Source: Eunapius fragilis (Eukaryota; Porifera; Demospongiae; Spongillida; Spongillidae). Taken from it: a DNA stretch of 64,000 bases. The notes under the pieces are model-generated. The model was not told the origin of the DNA. It searched no databases and saw only the letters and a program-made list of their open reading frames with translations. Where the stretch lies: contig OY811987.1 in assembly GCA_963681505.1 (NCBI GenBank), positions 2,587,124-2,651,123 on the forward strand, read 5' to 3'. Positions within the stretch are counted from its first letter, which is position 1, and each line of letters begins with the position of its first letter. A program made the position numbers and the translations under genes. Positions 46,865 to 58,967 of the stretch are shown here, in pieces.

Positions 46865-47892
46865 GTGTTTGGAACTAAGAAGTGGCACAAGTGGTTTGTG
46901 ATATGTTTCAATCAAGATGTGTTTCCCCAGAATGTAATCGGAAAATTTTCACAAGCCCATACTGACTGCAGCAGGGATAATAAGGCTGGTGACTATGAAG
47001 GACATGACTGTGTACCATCACTTACACCTGAGGAGAAGCAAGCAGCAGGATTGCTGAAGAGGGCTATCTCTACCAGTCCTGAAAAAGGCATCATACAACT
47101 TCCTACAGAAGGAACAGTGAAGTGAATGTCATTGGCTTGTACTGAGGTTATACAATACTAGCCAATGACATTCACACATGTTACCAGACCTCACCAAGAA
47201 ACCACAGCTGCCTGCTTGCAGACTGTAAAGATGTGATGTTCTCTAATGCAGAAGATCCGAGGCATTGTCAGTGGCAGAAAAACATCTGCGCTTATCCAAA
47301 AAGAGGTCCTCATTCTTAGCGATGAAGAGAGGCGATCTTTTTTGTTGGATAAGGCAGGAATCTCATCATCAATTGAGCTTGGGGCAGCTGAGGTATTGGC
47401 GATTAAGGCAGGCCTTGCCATACCTTGTGTAACATGGGACATGCAACCGTCCAACTCACCTGACTACAAGTGGCACCATGTATATGTCATGTGTGAACTT
47501 TGACCGTCTGTGACGCATGCACTTTTTGTGTATTTAAGTGTGCACATTGTGTATGTAAGATTGAATTACTACTTCACTGCATTACCTTACCTGGTCAACC
47601 TCTTGGAATAAACTGAGGCTTCTGAGCTGGTATGTCACATCATACACCAAAGGTACCTATTCTAACTTACTGCTATTTCAAGTGGTTCAAATCGTCAGGC
47701 ATCTGTCTGGCTGGTGAGGAAAGGATGCACCTCATTTCCAACCAAATTGTTGGAGATAATCTCAAGGGAGAGATAGCCCCGTTTTCGTTTACAATTCCAT
47801 CTGGAGGAGAGGAAATCAAAGAAGCTCCTTTGGTATACATTCCACATCTGGTGGATAAAGTTGTGCAGCTCTTGAATGGGAATAAAATGTAA
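46865..47892 (+). pseudogene. Transposon-derived coding fragments, right arm copy
   Basis: Plus-strand counterparts of 27523-28720: frames 46865-47125, 47246-47440 and about 47680-47892. The last carries HLISNQIVGDNLKGEIAPFS and YIPHLVDKVVQLLNGN without a stop. Family not assigned. Confidence 0.45.
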
Positions 47893-48352
47893 AGACAGTG
47901 AATACTAAGGTTGTTAAAACATAGTTGCAGAACTGGCAGGCTTACCTGGAATGAAGGGTTTATAGCAGCCAATGAGATCTGGTTGCTTCCATTAAAGACC
48001 GCGTGCAAAACCTGAAGTGCATAGTGAAAGAACACTTACTAAGTATTGAGCTACAATTGGTAGCTGCCATCCCTCCTCTCGCTAAGAGAGTAAAGAATAC
48101 TATAGCTATGTAATTCAGTTCAAACTCAATCTATAATATCTACATTAAGTCAAATCAAATTTCATTGCTCAAATATTCCCCACCAGAAAAATGGTGGATT
48201 TCCAAAGGCTTGAAAATTCGTCAGCATTAAGGCGTACCAGAAAACGACAGTACATTCAACGAACTTTACCGTGATAGTTTTGGCATGTTCCATCTCAGTC
48301 ACCGAGGGTCGTTATCATTTTTTAAACACACATGGTCGGTTTTCACCGTGCG

Positions 48353-49213
48353 TCACTGTCAAATGACAGTGACAGCGACTGCAACAGTAGGCCTAGGCAA
48401 TTGCGTGGTCTCCTCTCGAGTCTGATTAATTGGGGCTAAGCTCCACTAAGCTCGAACACATATCGTATGCCAATTGACAACGCTTCCTAGATTTCCCACA
48501 CACACCCACACACCCCAAACGCACCATTCTACATGGTATTGATAGGACTAGACAGCACTAGTCTCGTCCCCAGACCCAGATTCCCAACAGCTGCGGGTGG
48601 ATTACATCACCGCTACGTGGAAAAAGTGGGTCTGGGAAATAAGAACGACGCACCTGTTCCGAGCGTACCAAAACATTGAGACGGATGTGTATATACGTAA
48701 TGACGCTGACGTAACCTTAATAGTACATGCAAGTTGCTGATTACCTGATTTCAAGTGGTAGGTGTGGCTCAATTATGTGCGAGCAAGATACGCATATTCA
48801 GGAGGTAGTTTAGCACGCGGTTCAAAGGCTAGGATTTGCTGACCTACGTCCGCAACAAATGGAGGCAATTAAGACCTTCATGCAAGGAAAATATGTTTTC
48901 GTCAGTAAATACGGCAAATCGCTAGTATATTCAGTGCTTCCATACGCGTAGGACGAATTGCTTGGCTGTAGAGGAAGCATAGTATATTAGGTGCATGTAG
49001 TTTGCCTTGTGGTACACAGGCCTTATCTATAGATAATCTACAGATGCAGCTGCATTATATATATATATATAGATAGTCACTGGGGCATCTGTAGATCATA
49101 TCCATTGCACCAACCAGTTGCAGCTGCTTATGCATAGAGTATGTAGACACTTGCATGCATACCCAGAACCGTGTTTTTCCGCAGGTACTGATGACATTGA
49201 AGTGCTGGTCCCC
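48353..49213. other. Right flank of inverted duplication; element end and RecQ-like fragment
   Basis: TAGTCTCGTCCCCAGACCCAG at about 48559 has the same first eight bases as the MULE-like TIR at 11705. Apart from the RecQ-like fragment there is no gene. Confidence 0.4.
48819..48988 (+). pseudogene. RecQ-like helicase fragment, second copy
   Basis: Reads VQRLGFADLRPQQMEAIKTF, MQGKYVFVSKYGKSLVYSVL, then a stop and DELLGCRGSIV. LRPQQ is the zero motif and the GKS is the Walker A lysine, but the usual LPTGxGKS has become SKYGKS, so it would not be active. Homologous in layout to 11908-12084. Confidence 0.7.
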
Positions 49214-50057
49214 AGTGGCAGCGGAAGGGGGGTGGCTGGGGGGGTCTCGAGCCCCCCCAAAAATGACATTGGAGGGGCTGAGCCCTCCTATAACAAAAGG
49301 TCCTGAAAATAAATTAATATACTTATTGTTAACTTATTTCAATGCAGCACTGGCACTCGGCTATCGTATTAAATCGTATTCATGTTTAGTACATGTACAG
49401 CATGACTGTCGTGGCCTCAATTGCTATATCCTGCATCTGTTCTATCACGTGCTTGACAAAATGAAGCGAAGGCAGGTTCATTTGGATGAAGCGTGGTCAT
49501 TGAAGCGGGATAAAATTAAGATCATCGAGGCGGTAATGAGCAAACCAAAGACAATACAGGCCCCGTTGCCAACAGCTAACTGTTCTGCGGAAAACTTACC
49601 TTAACCTAGTCCTAGCATTGATTATGAGTTGCTACCAGCTAACTGTTCAGCGGACTCGAATTACCTCCGCATACTTCTAACTGTCCGGAGGAGCTGCAGC
49701 CAGAAGACATTGCACCAATCGTCCTTGCTGCTAATGATTTGACAGCTTGCAACAGTCGAGGTACGTGCTGTAGCAATAAAGTGAAGTTTATCAGCCTAAA
49801 CAGATTGAAGTATTGAAAGGTCTTAAAGATTTAACGCAGATCGTATATGAATTTACAAGACGTCACAAAAATTTTTATAGCTGTTAATGAAGAGCGATCG
49901 CATTATTTTGGCTCGTAACTGTGCTCATATGCATGTTCACATCATTTAGATCTAGCTGTGTAACAGATTTTGGGTCAGTGTAAAAGTATTAATGAATTTA
50001 ATCATCGTCGCTTTTAGAGCCCCCCCCCCCCCAATCTTATATACCTTCCGCCGCCGC
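49214..50057 (+). mobile_element. 844-bp hAT-like element with 8-bp target duplication
   Basis: Flanked by TGGTCCCC (49206-49213 and 50058-50065). Termini AGTGGCAGCGGAAGG and CCTTCCGCCGCCGC are imperfect inverted repeats. Inside lies MKRRQVHLDEAWSLKR (about 49460-49510), like the start of TTF/ZMYM-type hAT proteins, followed by an exon-like piece ELQPEDIAPIVLAANDL with a donor (about 49690-49760). No catalytic domain, so non-autonomous. It splits an exon-like sequence bounded by CGCAG (49180-49184) and GTAAGC (50083). Confidence 0.72.
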
Positions 50058-50065
50058 TGGTCCCC

Positions 50066-50600
50066 ATATCGTCGCTGAAATGGTAAGCCCCTGCCTAGTT
50101 GTGAAAGTGGTCAGAGATGCCTTCTTGCCTTCTTCGGTGTCCTGTAATGATCAACAGCAATGGCCGCCAGTGCCTAGCTATCTGGGTGCAGGTCACATCT
50201 GAAGGAAATCATGTGTGTATGTACACGCGTATGTGTGTATCAGTGTATGTGATGTGTGTGATGCCGGATGTGCATGACTACTTATAGTTCTGCTTTGCAA
50301 AGGGGGTTATTGTATGATTAACTTAGTAGACGTTTTTGTATGCCATTCCTACAAATAGGGGAGACCGAGGCTACAAGTTGATACGTTTTGGTTGTCACAT
50401 CATTTATATCTTGGTAACGCTTGACAGTAGCAATTTCACATGAACAGAAGAAATATAGCTATTATAGTTTAGTGTCTACCTATGAATAAATAAGAATGCT
50501 GCTCTCACCAATCGGACGTAGCATTTTGAATTTGCGATTTTTGTCCTGTGGAGTAAATTTTTTGGCTTTGTTATTGAGGTAATTTCTTAATCAGTGTTGA

Positions 50601-50649
<49 letters not shown>

Positions 50650-51425
50650 CTGAATTAATGCAAAGTTATGTGCACCAACCAAGCTTCTCACTAAGCAATG
50701 TCTAGGTTCTATATCATTAACCTTCGCCGTTATAAGTAGTCAGGTATTGTTGGCACAAGATGGCTTGGATAAGTCGGCACACCAAATGTTGATGTGATTG
50801 AATGTGCCTGCTAATTTTCATCATGCAAAGCTATAGTATACAAAGACATCAAGAGGTTTGTTCCCGGAGACAACATTCTAAGGGCTGTAGGCCTCGTCAG
50901 ATCTATAGCATAGCGAATCATCAACACCACGAAGATGTGTGATATTAATTACCTAACTCTGTTGCAATATTTCAAATAACTTGCTGGAACACATTCATAT
51001 TGAATGGATGTCAATACGGAGATTATACTGGTACATGATTAACCTTAGTAGAATCAAACTCTAAAACGTGTGTGACCTCTAACCCAGGGATGGGGCAGGT
51101 TGTCACATATGCACAGCTTCACTTTGCATGCATACTGAATTATTTAAAAGAAAAACTGAAATAGCCATTATATAGCAAGATGATTGTAGTTGATTTGAGA
51201 CTAATTATTGAAAAAATTAATTAAAACGTTTGCTGAATAATTATATTTATATAAGGGCACTATGGAAAAGTTGTGACTTCTAGCCCTGGTCTCCCCTACA
51301 ATAGTGGTGATGGGAAAAAAGCTGGTATGCACCAGGTGATTGCCGTAGTCATTAAATACTATAATATGGAGTCCCTCCCATGCTCCCTTACTATTTAATC
51401 TGTGGGGGGAGACGTGCACCTCCAG

Positions 51426-51458
<33 letters not shown>

Positions 51459-51807
51459 CGACCTCCCAATTCCCTAGTTCTGGCCCCTAAGGACATTGAA
51501 CATTGAACAGTTTAACCCATTTATATATCGTCCAGCAAGTTTTGTTAATAAATTTTCACCGCAGTCAGCCAGCATAAATATACTATAAGAGCATGGAAAA
51601 ATTTTCAGGCCCTACACATCTATCCATGGTTATTTTGTTACATGAACAGTGCCAATATACACCCCTTGGAGTTGCTTGCAAGGAGATATGAACACATCAA
51701 AATGTCTGTGAATAATTATGCCAAACAATCCGCTACAAACACAGCTGACTGAACATCACACTGGCTAACAGCAATCAAAACGATAAGCCACACGTGTACA
51801 GTTCATT
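50066..51807. other. Intergenic with (AT)n and poly-C tracts
   Basis: Contains (AT)n at 50603-50646 and a poly-C run at about 51427-51457. No supported gene; it forms the 3' flank of the minus-strand GSTZ gene. Confidence 0.5.
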
Positions 51808-54800
51808 TCAGCCACCAATGTCACGGATGAAGTTAGGGTCTCCCCTCTCCCTCCTCAGCTCAGGGGGGCAGTCAGGCTGCATTATGGGGGAGGATACTTG
51901 GAAGGCCGGCAGCTGGAGTAGGGCTTCGCTGATCTTTGAAATGCGAGGGAAGGAAGCCATGTCGATCTTATACCTATGTGGTTAAAATGGTGGTGATCAG
52001 AGAAAGCCAGGTGTAGGAAGGTGTACCGTGTTCATGGGTACATGTAGTTTACACTAACTCCTTCATTCCATTCCCTCTCTCTACACAATCACATTATTAC
52101 ATATTGGATGTTTTATGGCAAAACCAGGCTGGTGCTTTTTTCAATACAACCACTATAAAATAGCATAAATTCCAAACCCACATATCGTCCAAGCTGAACG
52201 GCCCACGCCCATCATATTTTCAGCAATTATTAGTGTTTTACACACTACGAGCACTTTACATTCGACCATGCCAAAGTCTGGTAACCTTCAGGGTTAAAAC
52301 AAGTAAAACTTAACAAAGGTAGCGTCACTTCAGCGTCAAAATTGCAATGCACCCGAAGGAGTCCTGTTGCTATCGGAATCTATAATCAAGATATTTATGA
52401 TTAAAGTCAGAGCAATTTCCTGATCATTTCATGTCTATATTTTAAAAGAGACTCCATTCAATGGGTGGAACTAAAACATAGAAATTGACTGGGAAAATTG
52501 CTCTGACTTTGATAATCAATATCTTGATTATAGATTAAGTACAATTCAAGAATCTGCAGAATCTGATAGCAACAGGACTCCTTTAGGTACATTGCAATGT
52601 TGACGCAGGAGAGACACACCTTCGTTAAGTTTTACGTATTTTTAATCCTGAAGGTTATCGAACTCTGGTATGGACGAGTGTAAAGAGTTCATAAAGAATA
52701 AAATACAGAACTGATGTGGCAATAATTGCTGAATAAGTGGGTCGTTCAGCTAGGAAGATATGTGGGTTTGGAATTGATGTGGTTTTATTGAAAAAAAAAA
52801 CACAAGCCTGGTTTGTCATAAAGTCCCATATCTTTATTTATGTTCACAGTAATCTGGCTGCCTGAATACAGGAAAAACACGCCTCCTGTGTGTGGACTGG
52901 ATATGTGCAATCTACTGGACCATCCACTGTACATGTCCAGTCTGCACACAGGCGCCCGTTTCCCTCGTATTCAGGCTGTTGAATAGATGTGTTTCCAGTT
53001 GGACTCATGCACAATCAACACTCGAAGCCTTGTGGAGAACATGAACCCGCTTATGACATACACATACTCAAGTCTACACAGAACACACACACACACACAT
53101 AAACTCATAACTCTCACGTATGCACAACACTAAACCTTCCACACATAAAACTTGTAAAGTAACAGATGCTATAATATAACAGTATCTACAAACCCCATAA
53201 CGTATAATTAGTACCCTACCAATACCAGTACACAATGTATTTACTTACCTGGATGCATTGGCTACCTGAGGAACAAGGCAGAGATCGGCCATTGACACCT
53301 GGAAGGGACAAAAACCCCACATGATAATTTGAACCCACTAATGCTACTAATCACACCAATGTACAGTGAGATCACACCAATGTCACAGTGAGATCACACC
53401 AATGTACAGTGAGATCACACCAATGTACAGTGAGATCACACCAATGTACAGTGAGATCACACCAATGTCACAGTGAGATCACACCAATGTACAGTGAGAT
53501 CACACCAATGTACAGTGAGATCACACCAATGTACAGTGAGATCACACCAATGTCACAGTGAGATCACACCAATGTACAGTGAGATCACATCAATGTACAG
53601 TGAGATCACACCAATGTACAGTGAGATCACACCAATGTACAGTGAGATCACACCAATGTCACAGTGAGATCACACCAATGTACAGTGAGATCACATCAAT
53701 GTACAGTGAGATCACACCAATGTACAGTGAGATCACACCAATGTCACAGTGAGATCACACCAATGTACAGTGAGATCACATCAATGTACAGTGAGATCAC
53801 ACCAATGTCACAGTGAGATCACATCAATGTACAGTGAGATCACACCAATGTCACAGTGAGATCACATCAATGTACAGTGAGATCACACCAATGTCACAGT
53901 GAGATCACACCAATGTACAGTGAGATCACATCAATGTACAGTGAGATCACACCAATGTACAGTGAGATCACACCAATGTCACAGTGAGATCACACCAATG
54001 TACAGTGAGATCACACCAATGTACAGTGAGATCACACCAATGACAGTGAGATCACACCAATGTACAGTGAGATCACACCAATGAACAGTGAGACAATACC
54101 AATGACAGTGAGATCACACCAATGTACAGTGAGATCACACCAATGTACAGTGAGATCACACCAATGTACAGTGAGATCACATCAATGTACAGTGAGATCA
54201 CACCAATGTACAGTGAGATCACACCAATGTACAGTGAGATCACACCAATGTACAGTGAGATCACACCAATGTCACAGTGAGATCACACCAATGTCACAGT
54301 GAGATCACATCAATGTACAGTGAGATCACATCAATGTACAGTGAGATCACACCAATGCTACACTGACATACCTCATCACCAACACAGTACTTTCCAGCTG
54401 TTATGATTAAGAGCTCTTCTAGACCTAAGATGAAATTCAATGATTGACAACATTCAAAATGGACACTATTTCATCAGGACTCATAGATGTATTTAGCAAG
54501 TACATGTCTGCACAGTGGTACCAACATCAAACTACCACACAAACCACATTAATAATGTGGTTGTAATGAATGCCGCATCTCATCCCCGCCCACTCATTCC
54601 CCTCCTCCCTCTTCTTCCCCTCCACTTAAAACCTTCAGAATTACTGTGCACTATATGAAGTACAGATATCTGTGCAATTTCCAGCCTATCTATCAGTCAT
54701 CAACAGGGGATACATCTCCCTGCCTATCAGCCATCAACAGGGGCACATTTGAAAACCCTACATAAACACAATAATGGAGTGTTTGTATGTTCTGATATAC

Positions 54801-55149
54801 AGGGTGATTGGAAAGTTCGCAAAATGGTATATCTCCAGAATTGAACATTTAAAATAAACTGAGCAGTAACTTTTAAATTAATAAATTATATTAATCACTG
54901 GCATGTTTTTTGGTTCAATAGCATAATTTTTCCATGCTCAGCTCTGGAGTTATAACAGTTCTACCAATTCAAATCTTTCCAATCACCCTGTATATTTTAG
55001 TTGATCAACTTTGAAAATGAATATATTCTTATTCTTTTATAACAAATTAAAATCAATACCTTAATTACATGACAATGTTGGACTATAACAGTATTGCCTA
55101 AGGAAGGCTGTGTGTTTTTAATCAACATATGTAAGTACAGACAAACAAA

Positions 55150-55239
<90 letters not shown>

Positions 55240-55466
55240 CTGCCTTGCGAAATACATCCCGTTCACCTTTTAAAACAATAAATGCGGTTATGCTACAAAA
55301 GTGTGTCTGTAAGGTTTATAAGTGCCTGGTCATCATACACTGGGTGATGGGCATCAATATGTACGCATGATACGTACGCTCTAGACGGTAAATACACTGG
55401 GCATTATGGCACCAAGGGAAAGAGAAGACACACACATACACACATACACACACACACACTCATACA

Positions 55467-55506
<40 letters not shown>

Positions 55507-58024
55507 ACACACACACACACCTTGGAAGCCTTCTTCTATCCAATGCTTCCCCCACTCCACTTTCCTAGCACCAACATAACGGAGCACCCTTAAATTCTGT
55601 GACATTGAAAGTGAAGGAAACCCAACAGCACATGCTCAACTGTTGTCAACAAGAAATAAACATTGCTAAAAGCAAAGTATGAATAAAATCCATGCGTATG
55701 ATAACTTACCATCCCAAGCTAATCTCCAGTTATCAATCTATGATATCTCAACATGTCCACATGAGGCTACGGGTACTGAAGTATTGGTCCTACATGCGTA
55801 GTTTACGGCCTTCCCCCCCCCACTGGAATACTTGTACATACACTAATGTGAAGGCATGCTAGCATATATGTGTACCTGAATTGGCTGAATGCCGCTTGCT
55901 ATCACATCTGATACTGCTCGAACCTGATGCCTCAAGGAGAGAACATGCATTACGTAACGTGCAACAGAATATACATATATCCATACATGTAAACACAAGT
56001 GGTTTTAAGCATCATTAGTGGGTGAAGATGCACTGAGATACTGAGATCAGTAATTAAACAATATACAGACAAGTGTAGGTAGTGGTGGTAAACTGAGGTG
56101 ACCTGGGGGAGGGGATGGCGAGAGGAAGATCAGTGATCAGTAAGAGAGAGACCATGTCTGTCAGGAACTTTGTGGATGGTGTACACAATACATACTAAAC
56201 CCCCCTCAGGGTATGGTGATGATAAGAAGCAATGGATGAAGGACTGGCTGGAAGTGGCTTTGATCCATCTTTGTCCCACATTCGCTGAGCCACTTGGGAA
56301 GCTATAAGCAAAGTGGTCAGGTGAAGGACCCTATCCCTACTGCATTGCACAAGTACAATGCAGGAGCTAGTCCTTCAGATTGTCCAGTCACAGCTCGCCT
56401 ATACAACACTAACCCTCTCTGATGGTGATCGAACATCCACCCACACATCCAACCCACTCCCCTATCACACCAGCACCTCACACCCACGGAACCTTACCCT
56501 CTGCCTCTTCAGAGGGTCACCCTGTGGAACAAGGTATGGAGGTCCCCTGGTCTCATCGAGATACTGGATAATTGAGAGCTAGTGGTTTAGAGAGAAGTAA
56601 TACTGCAGTGCACACAACACATGTACATATACATGTACACACTAAAACACAAACATATATATATAAATAACACACACATATATGTACACACATATACATA
56701 AATGTTCACACTTGTAACGCATGTACAAACATGCATTCTTGTAGGCACGCAATATACTCAGAAAAATCACTCTTCTGGGTAGTTTTTCTCCAAACTATAA
56801 AATAGCCTCTATCAAATGGTCATTACGGACTATCCATCATAAAGTTATAAGGCATTGAATTTATAACTATACATTTCAATGCAAGCATTAATTTTATTAT
56901 TGCCTGTCTTGAAAAATTAGAAGAAGTATCCCAAGGGTAGGACACAGTCTTTATAGTTCAGGAAAAGCTTATCCTAATGTATAGATACACGCAGATGACA
57001 ACACACCTAAACAACAAAATTGTTACAAATTTACCAGCCAACAGTACAGGTTTACGCATACTGGGGAGACTGTCTTTTAGCCTATTATTGTACATTGTGT
57101 GCATTAGAGGTCAAGGTACACACAGGTACCAAGCTGCAGTGCACGCACATTTGTTACAGAGCAGCCAAGGTAACTGACCACACAATGCACAGGAACGAGA
57201 CAGATGAGAACATAGCACAGGAATGAGAGGTATTGGTAGGAGAGAGGACCTATTAGAACATGGCACAGGAATGAGAGGTATTGGTAGGAGAGAGGACCAA
57301 TTAGAACATGGCACAGGAATGAGAGGTATTGGTAGGAGAGAGGACCTATTAGAACATGGCACAGGAATGAGAGGTATTGGTAGGAGAGAGGACCAATTAG
57401 AACATGGCACAGGAATGAGAGGTATTGGTAGGAGAGAGGACCAATTAGAACATGGCACAGGAATGTGAGGTATTGGTAGGAGAGAGGACCAATCAGAACA
57501 TGGCACAGGAATGAGACAGCAATGATCTTCAAACCTTCTCCATGCAGGCAGTTAAATTAAAAATTCTTACTGCAGTGGTCAGGTGGTATATAAGTACACA
57601 GTTGTGGACATCCATCATCAGATGATATGCATGTACTACAGACACAGTCTAACACTTACAGACTGGGTTAGAGTGTGTCCATCAATCTCCAGGGTAGGCA
57701 CAACCTTCTGAGGGTTCAGTGCCTTGTAAGAGTCTTCATGCTAAACAGGGAGGCATGCATGCACTTAGGGCAAACATGGGTGGAGCTAATACTATTGTAA
57801 GGGGGTGGAGCTAATACCGATGTAAGGGGGTGGAGCTAATACCCTGTGTTCATGCAAACTAGTGCTGTTGACCTCACACTAACCTGCTGTTTATTCAACA
57901 AGTTCACAGCTCTGTATTCGTAAGGTATTTGTTTCATAGCAAGCGCTGAAAGTATAAAGGCATAATACATCTCGTAAGGTAGGCTCATGGAGCACGTGTG
58001 GAAAAACATGGGACCCTTGTCCAT
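51808..58024 (-). CDS. GSTZ1: Glutathione transferase zeta / maleylacetoacetate isomerase, 8 exons, complete
   Basis: Isomerises maleylacetoacetate to fumarylacetoacetate in tyrosine and phenylalanine breakdown (family knowledge); cytosolic or mitochondrial. Minus-strand exons, all with GT/AG borders: 57884-58024, 57660-57740, 56498-56578, 55876-55923, 55521-55596, 54372-54424, 53249-53298, 51808-51973; 231 codons, against about 216 in mammals. Marks: YKALNPQKVVPTLEIDGHTL, with the glutathione-binding VPTL; LSIIQYLDETRGPPYLVPQG; VRAVSDVIASGIQPIQ; VEWGKHWIEEGFQGLEELL; AGKYCVGDEVSMADLCLVPQ; FPRISKISEALLQLPAFQ; PDCPPELR. The ATG at 58024 is the first in frame. Exon 1 ends SALAMKQIPYEYRAVNLLNK, clearly GST-zeta, but the usual SSCSW active-site motif just before is replaced by LPYEMYY. 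The gene is divergent from POMT2. Confidence 0.93.
52101..52832. mobile_element. Foldback MITE in GSTZ1 intron 7
   Basis: Two arms of roughly 330 bp are inverted copies (GCAAAACCAGGCTGGTG near 52117 against its complement near 52800; AGTCCTGTTGCTATC near 52360 against the complement near 52575), around a short centre near 52450. No coding content. Confidence 0.8.
52859..52980. repeat. Inverted repeat with ~46-bp arms
   Basis: GCCTGAATACxxGxxAAAC and CTGTGTGxxGACTGGA at one side recur inverted up to about 52979, forming an imperfect hairpin in GSTZ1 intron 7. Confidence 0.8.
53345..54356. repeat. 21-bp minisatellite in GSTZ1 intron 6
   Basis: About 47 copies of GAGATCACACCAATGTACAGT, with 22-bp variants (GTCACAG) and C/T changes. 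On the transcribed strand it starts 15 nt after the exon 6 donor GTATGT. Confidence 0.95.
54800..54990. mobile_element. 191-bp MITE with TA target duplication
   Basis: TIRs CAGGGTGATTGGAAAG and its complement, flanked by TA on both sides. Tc1/mariner-type by target site. In GSTZ1 intron 5. Confidence 0.8.
55162..55238. repeat. (AC)n microsatellite, GSTZ1 intron 5
   Basis: Pure AC tract preceded by a short CT tract. Confidence 0.95.
55241..55380 (+). repeat. 140-bp repeat, partner of 58981-59122
   Basis: Runs TGCCTTGCGAAATxCATCCC to GATACGTACGCT; found inverted at 58981-59122 with only a few differences. Each copy abuts a CA/TG microsatellite, but on opposite sides. Confidence 0.9.
55425..55520. 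repeat. (AC)n microsatellite abutting GSTZ1 exon 5 donor
   Basis: On the transcribed strand the exon ends CCAAG and the intron begins directly GTGTGTGTGT, so the donor is part of the microsatellite. Confidence 0.93.
57205..57518. repeat. 48-bp minisatellite in GSTZ1 intron 2
   Basis: About 6.5 copies built on AACATGGCACAGGAATGAGA and GGTATTGGTAGGAGAGAGGA; the unit length gives long open frames on both strands which are not genes. Confidence 0.95.
57779..57852. repeat. ~27-bp repeat, three copies, GSTZ1 intron 1
   Basis: GGTGGAGCTAATAC repeated three times within the 143-bp first intron. Confidence 0.85.
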
Positions 58025-58677
58025 GACAGCATGCAACGACCGAGCGCTGCGTCACGCATCCAACACGGCCCATCCAATCATAGGTTACTAATCTATGATC
58101 CTGGTTCCAATAGGCCTAACACTTAAATCATATCCCACAGGTAGTCGGGCCACGCTCAACTAATCCCATGGTTAGGTGTGGTTCGGCGCGAATGACCGTA
58201 TAAACTACCCTTCAAGGCCTTTGTCGGCCCTGCTACTCACCTATGCGCACCCGCCATGAACACGAACTTCTGAAGTAGGAGTATAACACAGGCTAAGGTG
58301 TGAACGTTCGCTTATGTTTTACTCAGCACAGAGGATGGTTACGCCTTCTCACCTTCACTCCTGCCATCATAAATTTATGCTGCCATATTATTTGGGGGAT
58401 GTCCCTGAACTCGTTCCCGGACTAATATCTTTATTGCCCACAGGAAAGCATGACTTTGGGAAGAACACTATACGCGTCACTATTTAGTTTTGTTTGCTAT
58501 ACCATCTATACCTTATGCTATGCTGTGACATCTATACTTAACAAAAAAATAAATAAATGATGTACAGTGCAACCATGACCATGATTATTATTTCGGCCTG
58601 GGCACTCGGCGATATATTTTACGCGCCACTATACCAGTATTTCAGCAGAGATAATTCCAGTTTACAGTTAAGCCTGG
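58025..58677. promoter_or_regulatory. Shared bidirectional promoter region, GSTZ1 (-) and POMT2 (+)
   Basis: The two start codons face away from each other across 653 bp. No TATA box lies near either start; a CGTCACGC element at about 58050 and CAAT/ATTGG motifs (about 58075, 58107) are present. No other gene fits here. Confidence 0.6.
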
Positions 58678-58871
58678 ATGGAAGTTCGCCGGGAAAAACC
58701 GATCGGGACCAAGAGTGCCATGTGTAGATCCATCACTGCCCCGTACAGGTCACCCCTCGAAAATTCCTCCTTGTCTTTCTACGTGGGGCTGGCGGTGGTT
58801 ACAGCTGCCTCCGTGGTCACACGACTGTACTCCATCAGCTTGCCGGCACATGTGGCGTGAGTGTGTGTGTG

Positions 58872-58967
<96 letters not shown>

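Larger units (their letters stand above)
42293..48352 (-). repeat. Right arm of 21-kb inverted duplication
   Basis: Reverse complement of the left arm, without the left-only insertions. It retains an intact BED/hAT ORF and a ~350-bp stretch (about 45483-45835) absent from the left arm, where about 920 bp of other sequence stand instead. Confidence 0.9.

Noticed and set aside
22731-51457. Poly-C/poly-G runs (22731, 41366, 51427) as functional G-quadruplex sites
   Set aside because: Lengths of such homopolymers are unreliable in assemblies and no context supports a function; noted only as repeats.
53345-54356. Regular short repeats suggesting a CRISPR array
   Set aside because: A continuous 21-bp tandem unit without unique spacers, inside a eukaryotic intron.
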